Positions 17,363 to 25,983 of a DNA stretch of 64,000 nt are shown here, piece by piece. The notes beneath the pieces are model-generated. The model did not search any database, was not told the DNA's origin, and saw nothing but the letters and a program-made list of their open reading frames with translations. The translations under genes were made by a program, and so were the position numbers. The DNA is from Mesobacterium_A hydrothermale (lineage in GTDB: Bacteria > Pseudomonadota > Alphaproteobacteria > Rhodobacterales > Rhodobacteraceae), in NCBI RefSeq assembly GCF_035818635.1, contig NZ_JAYLLH010000006.1, forward strand, positions 62,001 to 126,000. The letters are read 5' to 3'. Each line of letters opens with the position of its first letter. The first letter of the stretch is position 1.

Positions 17363-18136
17363 TTAGCGCAGCCTTTGCAGAAGCGCGGCGTGCAGCGCAG
17401 GGGCAGCAGCCAGCACACCGTTGCACTGCGGATGCGGGTTGTTGAAAATCAGGGGTCCGCCGGTCTTGTCGGTGGCCACGGCGCCCGCCTCTTGCAGGAT
17501 CAGTGTCCCGGCGGCGATGTCCCATTCCCAGCTCGGCCGAAAGGTAAACATCGCGTCATAGCGTCCCTCGGCCACAAGGCTCAGGCGATAGGCCAGCGAT
17601 GGACGATGGCTGCGGCGCAAGTCGGGCACCCCGCCGGGCCAATGCTGCGGATCCAGCGCGGGCCGCGCTGCCAAGACACGAGCGGTATCGGGGTTGGAGG
17701 CGTCAGACGCCTGGATCGGGGTGCCGTTAAGATGCGCACCACTGCCTTCGGCGGCGGTGTAAAGCCTGTTCAGCATCGGCAAGTAGATCGCCGCGGCGAC
17801 GATCCGGCCGTTTTCCGCAAGCGCGATGGAATGCGCCCAGGTGTTTTCGCCGCTGATAAAGCTGCGGGTGCCATCCAGCGGATCAACGATAAAGACATGC
17901 TCCGTGTTCAGCCGGGCGGGATCGTCGGGCGATTCTTCGGACAGCCAGCCATAGCCGGGCCGCGCCCCGCGCAGCGTTTGTTCAAGCACGGCGTTCGCGG
18001 CCAGATCGGCGGCGGTCACTGGTCCTGCGCCATCGTCCTTGTGGCGCACGTCCAGTTCGCCGCCGACAAAGGACGTGGCGACTTGGCCCGCGGCGTGGGC
18101 GGCCGCGATCAGAAGGTCCAGATCATTCGCCGGCAA
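17363..18136 (-). CDS. cysQ: 3'(2'),5'-bisphosphate nucleotidase / inositol monophosphatase family
   Basis: A 257-residue member of the lithium-sensitive phosphatase superfamily. Metal-binding motifs are SEESPDD (E at about residue 69), VDPLDGTRSF (about 86-95) and WEWDIAAG (about 203-210). CysQ removes the 3' phosphate of PAP or PAPS during sulphur assimilation. Inositol-1-phosphatase or histidinol-phosphatase activity cannot be excluded from motifs alone. It overlaps the end of pmbA by 14 bases and precedes waaA, an order I associate with Rhodobacteraceae. Confidence 0.88.
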   Translation of the reverse strand: MPANDLDLLIAAAHAAGQVATSFVGGELDVRHKDDGAGPVTAADLAANAVLEQTLRGARPGYGWLSEESPDDPARLNTEHVFIVDPLDGTRSFISGENTWAHSIALAENGRIVAAAIYLPMLNRLYTAAEGSGAHLNGTPIQASDASNPDTARVLAARPALDPQHWPGGVPDLRRSHRPSLAYRLSLVAEGRYDAMFTFRPSWEWDIAAGTLILQEAGAVATDKTGGPLIFNNPHPQCNGVLAAAPALHAALLQRLR

Positions 18137-19469
18137 GAGTCAGCCCTTCGACCAGAAGCGATGGTACGACGCGCGACAGCCACGGGCGCGCGTCATTGGC
18201 CGGAACAAGGCTCCGGAGCATACTCTTGAGATTCCCGGCAATCGTCACCCCGGACACCGGATAGGCGATTTCGCCGTTTTCCACCCACATGCCCGCGGCC
18301 CCACGGGAATAGTCGCCGGTATTGGGGTTGATGGTTGAACCAATCATCGAGGTCACGATCAGCCCGGTTCCCATCTGCGCGATCAGGTCCGAACGGCTGG
18401 CATCGCCTTGGGTCAGTTCAAGGTTCCAGTTGGTCGGCGACGGCCCGCCGCTGGTCGATCGCGCGGCGTTGGCGGTGCTCTGCAACTCCAGTTTGCGCGC
18501 ATTGGCAAGGTCCAGGGTCCAGCCTGTCAGGATACCGTTTTCAACCACGGCCCGGCGGCGCGTCGCCAGCCCTTCGGCGTCGAACGGGCGCGAGGACGGG
18601 ATGCGCGGGCGGCGCGGATCCTCGATCAGCGACAGCGATGCGGGCAACACGGGCTGGCCAAGCAGGTCGCGCGCCCAGCTAGCGCCGCGCGCGATGGCCG
18701 CCCCGTTGATCGCCGCAAGCAGATGCCCGATCAGGGTCGAGGAAATCCGTTCGTCGAACAGAACCGGATAGGCACCGGTTTTCGGTTTCCGCGGGTTCAG
18801 CCGTTCAAGCGTGCGGTGGGCCGCCAGCGTCCCGATTTCCTCGGGGCTGCGCAGGTCGGTCTGGAAAATGCGCATGTCACCGTCATAGTCGCGTTCCATC
18901 CCTGTGCCGGTGCCCGCGATGGCGACAACCGAATTCGATCGCGAGGTCCGGGCGTAGCCACCGGAAAACCCGTTGCTTGCGGCCAGGTGCACCCGGTGCG
19001 CGCCATAGGCGGCGGACGCGCCAGACACCTGCGTAATGCCGGTGATGGCCAGCGCTGCGGCCTCTGCCCGACGGGCGTCGTCCTCCAGCGTGGCGGGGGC
19101 GGGTTCGGCGCTGGGATCGCACAGTTCCAGCGCGCTGGCGTCGGTCTGGTCCGTGATCTGCGACGGATCGGCCAGGCCGACGTAGGGGTCTTCAGGGGCT
19201 TCACGCGCCATGGCGACGGCGCGTTCGGCCATCATCGCCATGGTTTCGGCCCGTGTGTCCGAGGCAGACACGTTGGCCACCCGCTGCCCGACGAAGACGC
19301 GCAGGCCGATGTCGACAGACTCAGACCGTTCTGCCTGTTCCAGCGTGCCATTCCGCACGTCGATGGAAACAGAGGTCCCATCAATCGCGATGGCATCAGC
19401 GGCATCAGCACCGGCCTTGCGGGCGGCGTCCAGCAGCGCGTGGGTCAGGTTTTCAAGCGGTCGCGTCAT
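18123..19469 (-). CDS. pmbA: TldD/PmbA (TldE) family protein
   Basis: A 448-residue protein of the PmbA half of the TldD/TldE metalloprotease complex, which trims peptides and modified peptide antibiotics in enterobacteria. Diagnostic elements are the N-terminal TLEQAERSESVDIGLRV region, ERDYDGDM, and the C-terminal GMWVENGEIAYPVSGVTIAGNL. The HExxxH zinc motif belongs to TldD and is absent here, as expected for PmbA. It starts at the ATG at 19469; the much longer open frame upstream overlaps the divergent kynureninase gene and is spurious. The tldD partner is not in the window. Confidence 0.93.
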   Translation of the reverse strand: MTRPLENLTHALLDAARKAGADAADAIAIDGTSVSIDVRNGTLEQAERSESVDIGLRVFVGQRVANVSASDTRAETMAMMAERAVAMAREAPEDPYVGLADPSQITDQTDASALELCDPSAEPAPATLEDDARRAEAAALAITGITQVSGASAAYGAHRVHLAASNGFSGGYARTSRSNSVVAIAGTGTGMERDYDGDMRIFQTDLRSPEEIGTLAAHRTLERLNPRKPKTGAYPVLFDERISSTLIGHLLAAINGAAIARGASWARDLLGQPVLPASLSLIEDPRRPRIPSSRPFDAEGLATRRRAVVENGILTGWTLDLANARKLELQSTANAARSTSGGPSPTNWNLELTQGDASRSDLIAQMGTGLIVTSMIGSTINPNTGDYSRGAAGMWVENGEIAYPVSGVTIAGNLKSMLRSLVPANDARPWLSRVVPSLLVEGLTLAGE

Positions 19470-19586
19470 GTCTTCCAAGCCTTTTTGGGTCCCGTTTGAG
19501 GTAGAGCCCCGCGCGCCCGGGCGCAAGGGCATGGGTTGACAGCGCGTGCCGCCACGGGAACCTATGCCGCCAAAGGAGACACCCAG

Positions 19587-20780
19587 ATGACCGATTTTAC
19601 CGCCACCCGCGCCCTGTTCCATCTGCCCGACGGGATTTGCTATCTCGACGGCAATTCCCTGGGCCCGCTGCCAAAGGCGGCCGAGGCACGAATGCGCGAG
19701 GCGATCACCTCTGAGTGGGGCGAGATGCTGATCACCGCCTGGAACCGGGCCGGCTGGATGGACCTGCCGCGCAAGGTGGGGGATCGGGTTGGCAGGCTGA
19801 TCGGCGCGGCGCCGGGCACCGTCGTGATGGGGGATACGCTGTCCATCAAGGTGTTCCAGGCGCTTTCGGCGGCGCTGCAACTGGTTCCGGACCGCAAGGT
19901 GGTCCTGTCGGACAGCGGAAACTTCCCGACCGATCTTTACATGGCGCAGGGCCTGATCGGGGCGCTGGGGCAGGGCTATGAACTGCGCGTCGTCGCCCCC
20001 GACGAGGTCGAGGCAGCGCTGACCGACGAGGTTGCCGTGATGATGCTGACGCAGGTCGACTACCGCACCGGGCGGATGCACGACATGGCGCATCTGACGC
20101 GCGCGGCGCAGGCCAAGGGCATCGCTGTTGTCTGGGACCTGGCGCATTCGGCGGGCGCGGTGCCTGTGGACATGGCCGGATCGAACGCCGAATTCGCGGT
20201 GGGCTGCACCTACAAATACCTCAACGGTGGGCCCGGCGCGCCGGCTTTCATCTATGCCCGGCCCGACATATCCGAACGTGTTGCACCGATCCTGTCCGGT
20301 TGGCTGGGGCACGAGGCACCGTTTGCCTTCGATCCAGATTATCGCCCCGGCATGGGGATTGATCGGATGCGCGTCGGCACACCGCCGGTGCTGCAACTGG
20401 CGGCGCTGGATGCGGCGCTGGATGCCTGGGACGGGGTGGACATGGCCGACCTGCGAACGCGGTCGGTTGCCTTGTGTGAACGGTTCATCGCGGGGGTCGA
20501 GGCTTCCTGCCCGGATCTGACGCTGGTCAGCCCGCGTGACGCGGCACAGCGCGGCAGCCAGGTCAGCTTTGCCTTTGAAAACGGCTATGCTGCGATGCAG
20601 GCGCTGATCGCCGATGGGGTGATCGGCGATTTCCGTGCGCCGGATGTCATGCGCTTCGGGTTCACGCCGCTATACACTTCGGATGCCGATGTCGATCACG
20701 CGGTTGAGGTGCTGGCCCGCATCCTGCGTGATCGGCTTTGGGACAAGCCCGAGTACCATCAGCGCGCGGCGGTCACGTGA
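19587..20780 (+). CDS. kynU: kynureninase
   Basis: A PLP-dependent hydrolase of 397 residues that cleaves kynurenine to anthranilate and alanine. YLDGNSLGPLP at the start, WDLAHSAGAVP and the PLP lysine K210 within GCTYKYLNGGPG are family hallmarks. AAAGGAG precedes the ATG. It diverges from pmbA with 117 bases between starts. Other kyn genes are not in the window. Its stop overlaps the following GNAT gene (GTGA), so the two are translationally coupled. Confidence 0.95.
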   Translation: MTDFTATRALFHLPDGICYLDGNSLGPLPKAAEARMREAITSEWGEMLITAWNRAGWMDLPRKVGDRVGRLIGAAPGTVVMGDTLSIKVFQALSAALQLVPDRKVVLSDSGNFPTDLYMAQGLIGALGQGYELRVVAPDEVEAALTDEVAVMMLTQVDYRTGRMHDMAHLTRAAQAKGIAVVWDLAHSAGAVPVDMAGSNAEFAVGCTYKYLNGGPGAPAFIYARPDISERVAPILSGWLGHEAPFAFDPDYRPGMGIDRMRVGTPPVLQLAALDAALDAWDGVDMADLRTRSVALCERFIAGVEASCPDLTLVSPRDAAQRGSQVSFAFENGYAAMQALIADGVIGDFRAPDVMRFGFTPLYTSDADVDHAVEVLARILRDRLWDKPEYHQRAAVT

Positions 20781-21253
20781 TCCTGCGCCGATACCGGGCC
20801 GAGGATCGGGTCGGCTGCCAACAAGTTTTCTACGATGCCGTCCGGCAGGGTGCCGCGACGTTCTACACGGCTGAACAGCGCGCAGCCTGGGCGCCCACGC
20901 CGGATCCTGATCCAAACCTGCCCGACAAGCTGTTGCAGCAGGCTTGTTTCGTCGCTGTTCAGGATGACCGGATCGTCGGGCTGATGTCGCTGGCTGAAGG
21001 GGGCTATCTTGACATGGCCTTTGTCCGGCCAGAGGTCATGGGCAAAGGCGTGGCCACCGCCTTGCACGGCGCGGTCCTCGACGAAGCGCGGGCACAGGGC
21101 AAAACGCGCCTGACCACGCATGCCAGCCATCTGGCGCGACGTTTTTTCGGGCGCAATGGCTGGCAGGTCGATTTCGAAGAGGATGTAGCGCTGCGCGGCC
21201 AGGTGCTGCACCGCTTCGGGATGTCCTTGTCGCTGGACTGTCCCGGCGCTTGA
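20777..21253 (+). CDS. GNAT family N-acetyltransferase
   Basis: A 158-residue acetyltransferase with the GNAT acetyl-CoA loop VMGKGVATAL at about residues 86-95. The GTG at 20777 overlaps the kynU stop codon. The acceptor is unknown; coupling with kynureninase might suggest an aromatic amine or amino acid, but this is speculative. The sequence also ends in a typical GNAT hydrophobic strand (QVLHRFGMSLSL). Confidence 0.88.
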   Translation: MILRRYRAEDRVGCQQVFYDAVRQGAATFYTAEQRAAWAPTPDPDPNLPDKLLQQACFVAVQDDRIVGLMSLAEGGYLDMAFVRPEVMGKGVATALHGAVLDEARAQGKTRLTTHASHLARRFFGRNGWQVDFEEDVALRGQVLHRFGMSLSLDCPGA

Positions 21254-21314
21254 GTGTGGAACTTGGCCGCGATCTCTGGCATCTGGGCCAGAGTTTCGAG
21301 GGAGGAGTTCCGAA

Positions 21315-22067
21315 ATGACCCAGAAGGTGGCCATTGTCACCGGAGCGGCCCGCGGCATCGGGCTGGCAACGGCGGATGTGATGCGGGAAATGGGCTGGCG
21401 CGTGGCGCTGGTCGATCGCGATACCGAAGAATTGCAAAAGGTGGCGGGTGAACGTGACAACGTTTTGGCGGTGGATGCCGACGTGTCGAACCCGCAGGAC
21501 GTGGGCCGGATGATCCGCGAAACCCTGGCCTGGGGCGGGCGGCTGGACGCGCTGGTGAACAATGCCGGCGTCGCCCGGTTCGGGCCGGTCGAAGATACGA
21601 CGTTCGACACCTGGCGCGAGGTGATGGCAACCAACCTTGACGGCGTGTTCCTGTGTACCCAGGCAGCGATCCCGGCGCTGAAGGAAACCCGTGGCGCGGT
21701 GCTGAACATCGCCTCGATCAGTGGGCTTCGTGCCTCGACCCTGCGCGTCGCCTATGGCACGTCGAAGGCGGCGGTGATCCAGTTGACCAAGCAATATGCG
21801 GCGGAACTTGGAGAACACGGAATTCGGGTGAACTGTGTGGCACCCGGGCCGGTACGCACCAAGCTTGCAATGGCGGTGCACACGCAAGAGATCATCGATG
21901 CCTATCACGACGCGATCCCGCTGAATCGGTATGGCAGCGAACGCGAACTGGCCGAGGTGATTGCGTTTTTGTGTTCCGAAAAGGCGTCGTATGTCACCGG
22001 GCAGGTGGTTGCGGTGGACGGCGGGTTCGAGTCGACCGGTGTGGGGCTGCCGGCGCTGCGCCGCTGA
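21315..22067 (+). CDS. short-chain dehydrogenase/reductase (SDR)
   Basis: A classical SDR of 250 residues. The cofactor loop is GAARGIGLAT at 11-20, the NNAG motif follows at about 85, the catalytic serine lies in ASISG and the tyrosine in YGTSK. It ends with the family's TGQVVAVDGG. GGAGGAG precedes the ATG. The acidic residue after beta-2 (VDRDTE) suggests NAD preference. The substrate is unknown. A hairpin repeat follows it directly. Confidence 0.93.
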   Translation: MTQKVAIVTGAARGIGLATADVMREMGWRVALVDRDTEELQKVAGERDNVLAVDADVSNPQDVGRMIRETLAWGGRLDALVNNAGVARFGPVEDTTFDTWREVMATNLDGVFLCTQAAIPALKETRGAVLNIASISGLRASTLRVAYGTSKAAVIQLTKQYAAELGEHGIRVNCVAPGPVRTKLAMAVHTQEIIDAYHDAIPLNRYGSERELAEVIAFLCSEKASYVTGQVVAVDGGFESTGVGLPALRR

Positions 22068-22092
22068 CGCGCGCCTTGGGTGCGGGCGCAAA

Positions 22093-22149
22093 GCGAGGGG
22101 GCTGTCTGCCCCCTCGCGCTCCCCCGAGGATATTTTTCGCAAGATGATG
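22093..22149 (+). repeat. intergenic palindromic repeat, copy A
   Basis: A perfect 10-base-pair stem (GCGAGGGGGC/GCCCCCTCGC) is followed by CCCCCGAGGATATTTTTCGC and AAGATGATG. It closely resembles the elements at 27401-27470 and 60830-60874 and intergenic elements I recall as frequent in Rhodobacteraceae. It sits at the 3' end of the SDR gene and may also act as a terminator. Confidence 0.7.
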
Positions 22150-22201
22150 GGGCCCGGTCGGGGCTTGTCCGGAGCGCGGTGCCAGGTCTATGGTCGGCGC
22201 G

Positions 22202-22337
22202 TTCTCAGGGCGGGGCGCAATTCCCCACCGGCGGTATGGGACACCTGTCCCGAGCCCGCGAGCGCCCCGGCATGGCCGGGGGTCAGCAGACCAGGTGAGA
22301 GGCCTGGGCCGACGGTTACAGTCCGGATGGAAGAGAA
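22202..22337 (+). ncRNA. FMN riboswitch (RFN element)
   Basis: All conserved RFN blocks are present in order: TTCTCAGGGCGGGGCGCAAT, CCCCACCGGCGGT, CAGCAGACCAGGTGAGA, and GACGGTTACAGTCCGGATGG followed by AGAGAA. The aptamer controls the ribH gene starting 86 bases downstream, presumably at translation or by termination when FMN is abundant. Riboswitch-controlled ribH2 is known in Brucella. Confidence 0.96.
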
Positions 22338-22422
22338 CGTGCAGCCTGTTCCCGGTGGTCGGGGGCGGGTCTGTTCGTGATCGCCTTGGGTGACGTGTCT
22401 GTTGCTGAAAGGAGATCATGTG

Positions 22423-22857
22423 ATGACACACACCCGCTATGCCTTCATCAAGGCAAACTGGCACGCTGACATCGTTGACCAGGCGCTGGTCGGATTTTGC
22501 GAGGTCATTCCCCGTGCACAGTTCGATGTCTTTGACGTGCCCGGGGCGTTCGAGATGCCGTTGCTGGCGCGCGACTAGGCGGCCTCTGGCCGATATGGGG
22601 CGGTCGCGGCGGCGGCGCTGGTGGTGGATGGCGGTATCTATCGCCACGACTTCGTGGCGCAGGCCGTGGTCGATGGGCTGATGCGCGCCGCGATGGACAG
22701 CGGCGTACCTGTGCTGTCGGTCAGCCTGACGCCGCATCACTACCACGACACCGCCCATCACAACGCGATCTATCGCGCGCATTTCGTCGAGAAGGGGCGC
22801 GAGGCGGCCCGGGCGGCGTTGATAATCGGCAATACCCGCGCGACGCTTGCTGCCTGA
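22423..22857 (+). pseudogene. ribH: 6,7-dimethyl-8-ribityllumazine synthase (RibH2 type), interrupted by an in-frame TAG
   Basis: The reading frame from the ATG at 22423 (after AAGGAG) encodes the N-terminus of a RibH2-type lumazine synthase (AFIKANWH, FDVFDVPGAFEMPLLARD). It then hits a TAG at 22576-22578, which is codon 52. The same frame continues without any other defect as AASGRYGAV, VVDGGIYRHDF, VLTPHH-like SLTPHHYHD and the normal C-terminus to 22857. Only one codon is wrong, so it is a recent nonsense mutation, a sequencing error or possibly read-through. The enzyme condenses the ribityl-aminouracil with dihydroxybutanone phosphate in riboflavin synthesis. The gene lies under an FMN riboswitch. 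A second, intact ribH is expected elsewhere in the genome. Confidence 0.82.
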
Positions 22858-22956
22858 GTCTGTTCCCGGGGGCGCCGCCGCGCGCCCCGTTTGTTGGCGC
22901 ATGGACAGTCCTGTTGCCGCCGGTCAAGATCAGGACCAGAGGAAAGGGAGGATTGC

Positions 22957-24252
22957 ATGAACCTTGCGAGACTGGCGGCAGAGGCCGCAGCCCGTGGCAC
23001 GCCCGTGCGGGCGGGGCTGATCGGGGCGGGCAAGTTCGGCTCGATGTTTCTGAGCCAAGTGCCCACGATCGAGGGGCTGGAGGTAACGGCGATTGCCGAT
23101 CTGGATCCGGATCGTGCGCGCACCGCCTGCGCGACCGTTGGCTGGGACGCGGACCGGATCGCGGCAACGGATTTCGTCAGCGACGGCAAGGCGCTGGCCA
23201 CGCGCGACGATATCGACGTGATGATCGAGGCGACGGGCAACCCGCGTGCAGGCATTGCCCACGCGCTGGCCGCCATCGCGGGGGGAAAGCACATCGTCAT
23301 GGTCAATGTCGAAGCCGACGTTCTGGTGGGGCCGGTTCTGGCGGCAAAGGCGGCCGAGGCGGGGGTGGTCTATTCCATGGCCTATGGCGACCAGCCCGCG
23401 CTGGTGTCGGAAATGGTCGACTGGGCGCGCGCCGCGGGTTTCCGGGTGGCGGCTGCTGGCAAAGGCACAAAGTATCTGCCGGACTATCACAACGTGACAC
23501 CGGATGGGGTCTGGGCGCATTACGGGTTGACCTCGGAGGCGGCGAAGAAGGCGGGGATGAACCCGCAGATGTTCAATTCGTTCCTCGACGGGACCAAAAG
23601 CGCGATCGAGATGGTGGCAATTGCCAATGCGTGCGGGCTGAACGTGCCGGCGGACGGGTTGAAGTTTCCGCCCTGCGGTGTTGACGACCTGGCCCATATC
23701 CTGCGCCCGCAAGAGATCGGAGGGCAGTTGGACGGGCCTGGCATGGTCGAGGTGGTGTCGTCTGTCGAACGGGACGGGCGCCCCGTGTTCCGCGATCTGC
23801 GTTGGGGCGTATACGTCGTGCTTGAGGCCCCGAACGACTATGCCGCCGCGTGTTTCAAGCAATACGGGCTTCCCACCGACCGTACGGGCCGGTTCGCCGC
23901 GATGTACAAACCATTCCACATGATCGGGCTGGAACTGTCGGTCTCTGTCCTGTCCGCCGCCCTGCGGGGCGAGGCGACGGGCAGCGCACGGCAGATGCGC
24001 GGCACGGTGGCCTCCGTTGCCAAGAAAGACCTGAGAGCCGGCGAAATGCTGGATGGCGAGGGCGGGTATACCGTCTGGGGCAAGGCGCAGCCGGTTGTCG
24101 CCGGAGCGCAGCCGCTGCCGATCGGACTGGCGCACGGGGTGTCGGTCAAACGCGACATTCCCGCCGGTCAGGTGCTGATGCTGGACGATCTCGACCTGCC
24201 CGAAGACGACGTGCTGGCGATGTATCGGCAGTCGTTGCAAAGCGTGGCCTGA
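22957..24252 (+). CDS. homoserine dehydrogenase-like oxidoreductase with C-terminal SAF domain
   Basis: A 431-residue protein. The N-terminal Rossmann fold has GLIGAGKFGSMF at about residues 20-31, and a catalytic-like middle domain follows. The C-terminal 80 residues (KKDLRAGEMLDGEGGYTVWG, DIPAGQVLMLDDL) are a SAF domain. This matches the COG4091 family often labelled homoserine dehydrogenase, but real homoserine dehydrogenases are built differently, and members are more often found with sugar or polyol catabolism. AAAGGGAGG precedes the ATG. No obvious partners lie next to it, so the substrate is open. Confidence 0.82.
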   Translation: MNLARLAAEAAARGTPVRAGLIGAGKFGSMFLSQVPTIEGLEVTAIADLDPDRARTACATVGWDADRIAATDFVSDGKALATRDDIDVMIEATGNPRAGIAHALAAIAGGKHIVMVNVEADVLVGPVLAAKAAEAGVVYSMAYGDQPALVSEMVDWARAAGFRVAAAGKGTKYLPDYHNVTPDGVWAHYGLTSEAAKKAGMNPQMFNSFLDGTKSAIEMVAIANACGLNVPADGLKFPPCGVDDLAHILRPQEIGGQLDGPGMVEVVSSVERDGRPVFRDLRWGVYVVLEAPNDYAAACFKQYGLPTDRTGRFAAMYKPFHMIGLELSVSVLSAALRGEATGSARQMRGTVASVAKKDLRAGEMLDGEGGYTVWGKAQPVVAGAQPLPIGLAHGVSVKRDIPAGQVLMLDDLDLPEDDVLAMYRQSLQSVA

Positions 24253-24279
24253 GAGTCAGCTTTCAAAGCGTCAAGACAA

Positions 24280-24310
24280 GAACCGTCCGGTCGATCCGAC
24301 CGGACGGTTC
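24280..24310. terminator. bidirectional intrinsic terminator
   Basis: A 14-base-pair perfect stem (GAACCGTCCGGTCG/CGACCGGACGGTTC) with a 3-base loop. It lies between the convergent ends of the SAF-domain gene and the DUF2125 gene. Confidence 0.85.
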
Positions 24311-24332
24311 CGTTTCAAAGCAGCGTACAGAG

Positions 24333-25859
24333 TTACTGGATGCGCATTCCATTGGCCAGGATGTGGCCCTGTTCGTTGATTTCCAGCTTGGACTTGAATG
24401 TATCCTCGCCGTCGCCGGGCACGGCGAACATGCTGATCATCATCCGTGCGCCCATCGCGTCGTCTTGCGACATCAGTCCCATCTGGATCAGCTTGTCCAT
24501 CAGCCCGTTCGCACCGGACAGGTTCAGGTCAACCCCGCCAATCGGGCGCGGCATCCCGTCAAAAGTTTGCAGATCGGTGTTGTCAAAGGTGAAATCGCCG
24601 GTCCCGGTGAGCTTGGCGCCAACCGCGTCGACCACCAGGGTGGTGATGGTCAAAGCGTTCAGTTCGCCCGGCATTTCGTCGCTCATGCCGGCGTCCATCA
24701 TCGCCTTTTCGTCCATCAGGTCGAGGAACAGCTTGGCTTTGCCGGTCAGGTCAAAGGACACGGTCGCCGGATCGCGCGGCAGTGCGTTTGCCGGGTCGAC
24801 GATGTTCCAGAGCAGGTCGGCCATGGTGAATCCCCCCAGCGTCATGCCAAGCGCAAAGTCCTGTTCGTCAGGCGACGCGGAAACCGGCATCGTCAGGTTG
24901 AACCCAAGGCTTTGCAGGTCGAACGAGACCGGAAAGGGAATATCCGCGCCCATGATCTGGAAGCTGGAGCCACCGCCGGCGACAGCATAGGTCAGTTCAT
25001 CCTCGCTCATGCGGATGTCGAAGCTGTTGGTCGCGGTCGCTGCCGTGCCGCTGACCGCGTCGCCACTTTCGGTGAACGAGAAATTCATCGAGCTGTCGGC
25101 ATAGCCCATCTTGAAGGCAAAGGCGAAACCAGCCTTCATCGCCGCAGCCATGTCCTGCATGTCGATATTCATCGGGATCGTTGTCGTGCCCGAGCCGGTC
25201 AGTGCGCCGGTGCTGCCGGTGATCGTGGCGCCATCGCCGCTGTCCTTGTCGTTGATCATCACGTCATAAGTGACACCGGTCAACGCCATGTCCTGAACGA
25301 TTTCGCGGATGTTGCCGACCTTCATGTCGGTCGTGCCGCTGTAGCCGTTCATCACGATCTCGGCGCGGGCCTGGTCAGGGCCGATCACTTCACCCTCGAC
25401 GATCAGCTTGGCCAGCGCGATGCGCATCTGGTTGGCGACATAGGCATAGGTCATCTCCTCCGGCGTTCCGGACACGATCATCGAAAAGCCCTGCTGCGCA
25501 AGGTCGAGGCCGACCTCGACCGTTTCGCCCTCGGCCGCGACGACCATTATCATGGTCTGGGTTTCCGGCAGCAGCATTTCGACCCTGCCATCACCCATGT
25601 TCAGGAAGGTGATCTTGGGGATTGTCACGCTGACCGAACCGTCGGCTTCGTCCGGGATATCCATCTGCATGGTCAGGTTTTCAAGCGTGACGCCCTCGCC
25701 CGACGAGGTCTCCTGGGCGGACATCGCATAGCCAAAGCTCTGCATGTAGGACTGCATGTCCCCCCAGACTTGCGCAGCCGTGACATCGGCAAAGGATGGT
25801 GTGCTCAGCAGCAGTGACGACAGCGCCGTGGCGCCGAATAGGTGAATAGATTTCTTCAT
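24333..25859 (-). CDS. DUF2125 domain-containing secreted protein
   Basis: A 508-residue protein with a Sec signal peptide (MKKSIHLFGATALSSLLLSTPSFA). The body is rich in short beta strands and methionine, with repeated hydrophobic/Asp-Met patterns (DMALTGVTYDVMI, NIDMQDMAAAM). It is of the DUF2125 type found in Rhodobacteraceae. The function is not known; the signal peptide points to the periplasm. It starts at 25859, and the longer open frame upstream enters the divergent SDR promoter region. It is convergent with the SAF dehydrogenase, and the terminator at 24280-24310 serves it. Confidence 0.82.
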   Translation of the reverse strand: MKKSIHLFGATALSSLLLSTPSFADVTAAQVWGDMQSYMQSFGYAMSAQETSSGEGVTLENLTMQMDIPDEADGSVSVTIPKITFLNMGDGRVEMLLPETQTMIMVVAAEGETVEVGLDLAQQGFSMIVSGTPEEMTYAYVANQMRIALAKLIVEGEVIGPDQARAEIVMNGYSGTTDMKVGNIREIVQDMALTGVTYDVMINDKDSGDGATITGSTGALTGSGTTTIPMNIDMQDMAAAMKAGFAFAFKMGYADSSMNFSFTESGDAVSGTAATATNSFDIRMSEDELTYAVAGGGSSFQIMGADIPFPVSFDLQSLGFNLTMPVSASPDEQDFALGMTLGGFTMADLLWNIVDPANALPRDPATVSFDLTGKAKLFLDLMDEKAMMDAGMSDEMPGELNALTITTLVVDAVGAKLTGTGDFTFDNTDLQTFDGMPRPIGGVDLNLSGANGLMDKLIQMGLMSQDDAMGARMMISMFAVPGDGEDTFKSKLEINEQGHILANGMRIQ

Positions 25860-25983
25860 GACGAACCCTTCCTGAAGCAATTCTTTGATCAAAGCATCCG
25901 CCCGAACCCTCTGGCGGTCAAGGGGCTGGACCGGTTGCGCCACAGTGTTTACCAGTTAGCCAAGCTGGAAAAGTGGTGAATAC

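Noticed and set aside
22930..24240. 436-codon antisense frame over the SAF-domain gene
   Set aside because: No motif or ribosome site; the plus-strand protein has the Rossmann and SAF signatures.
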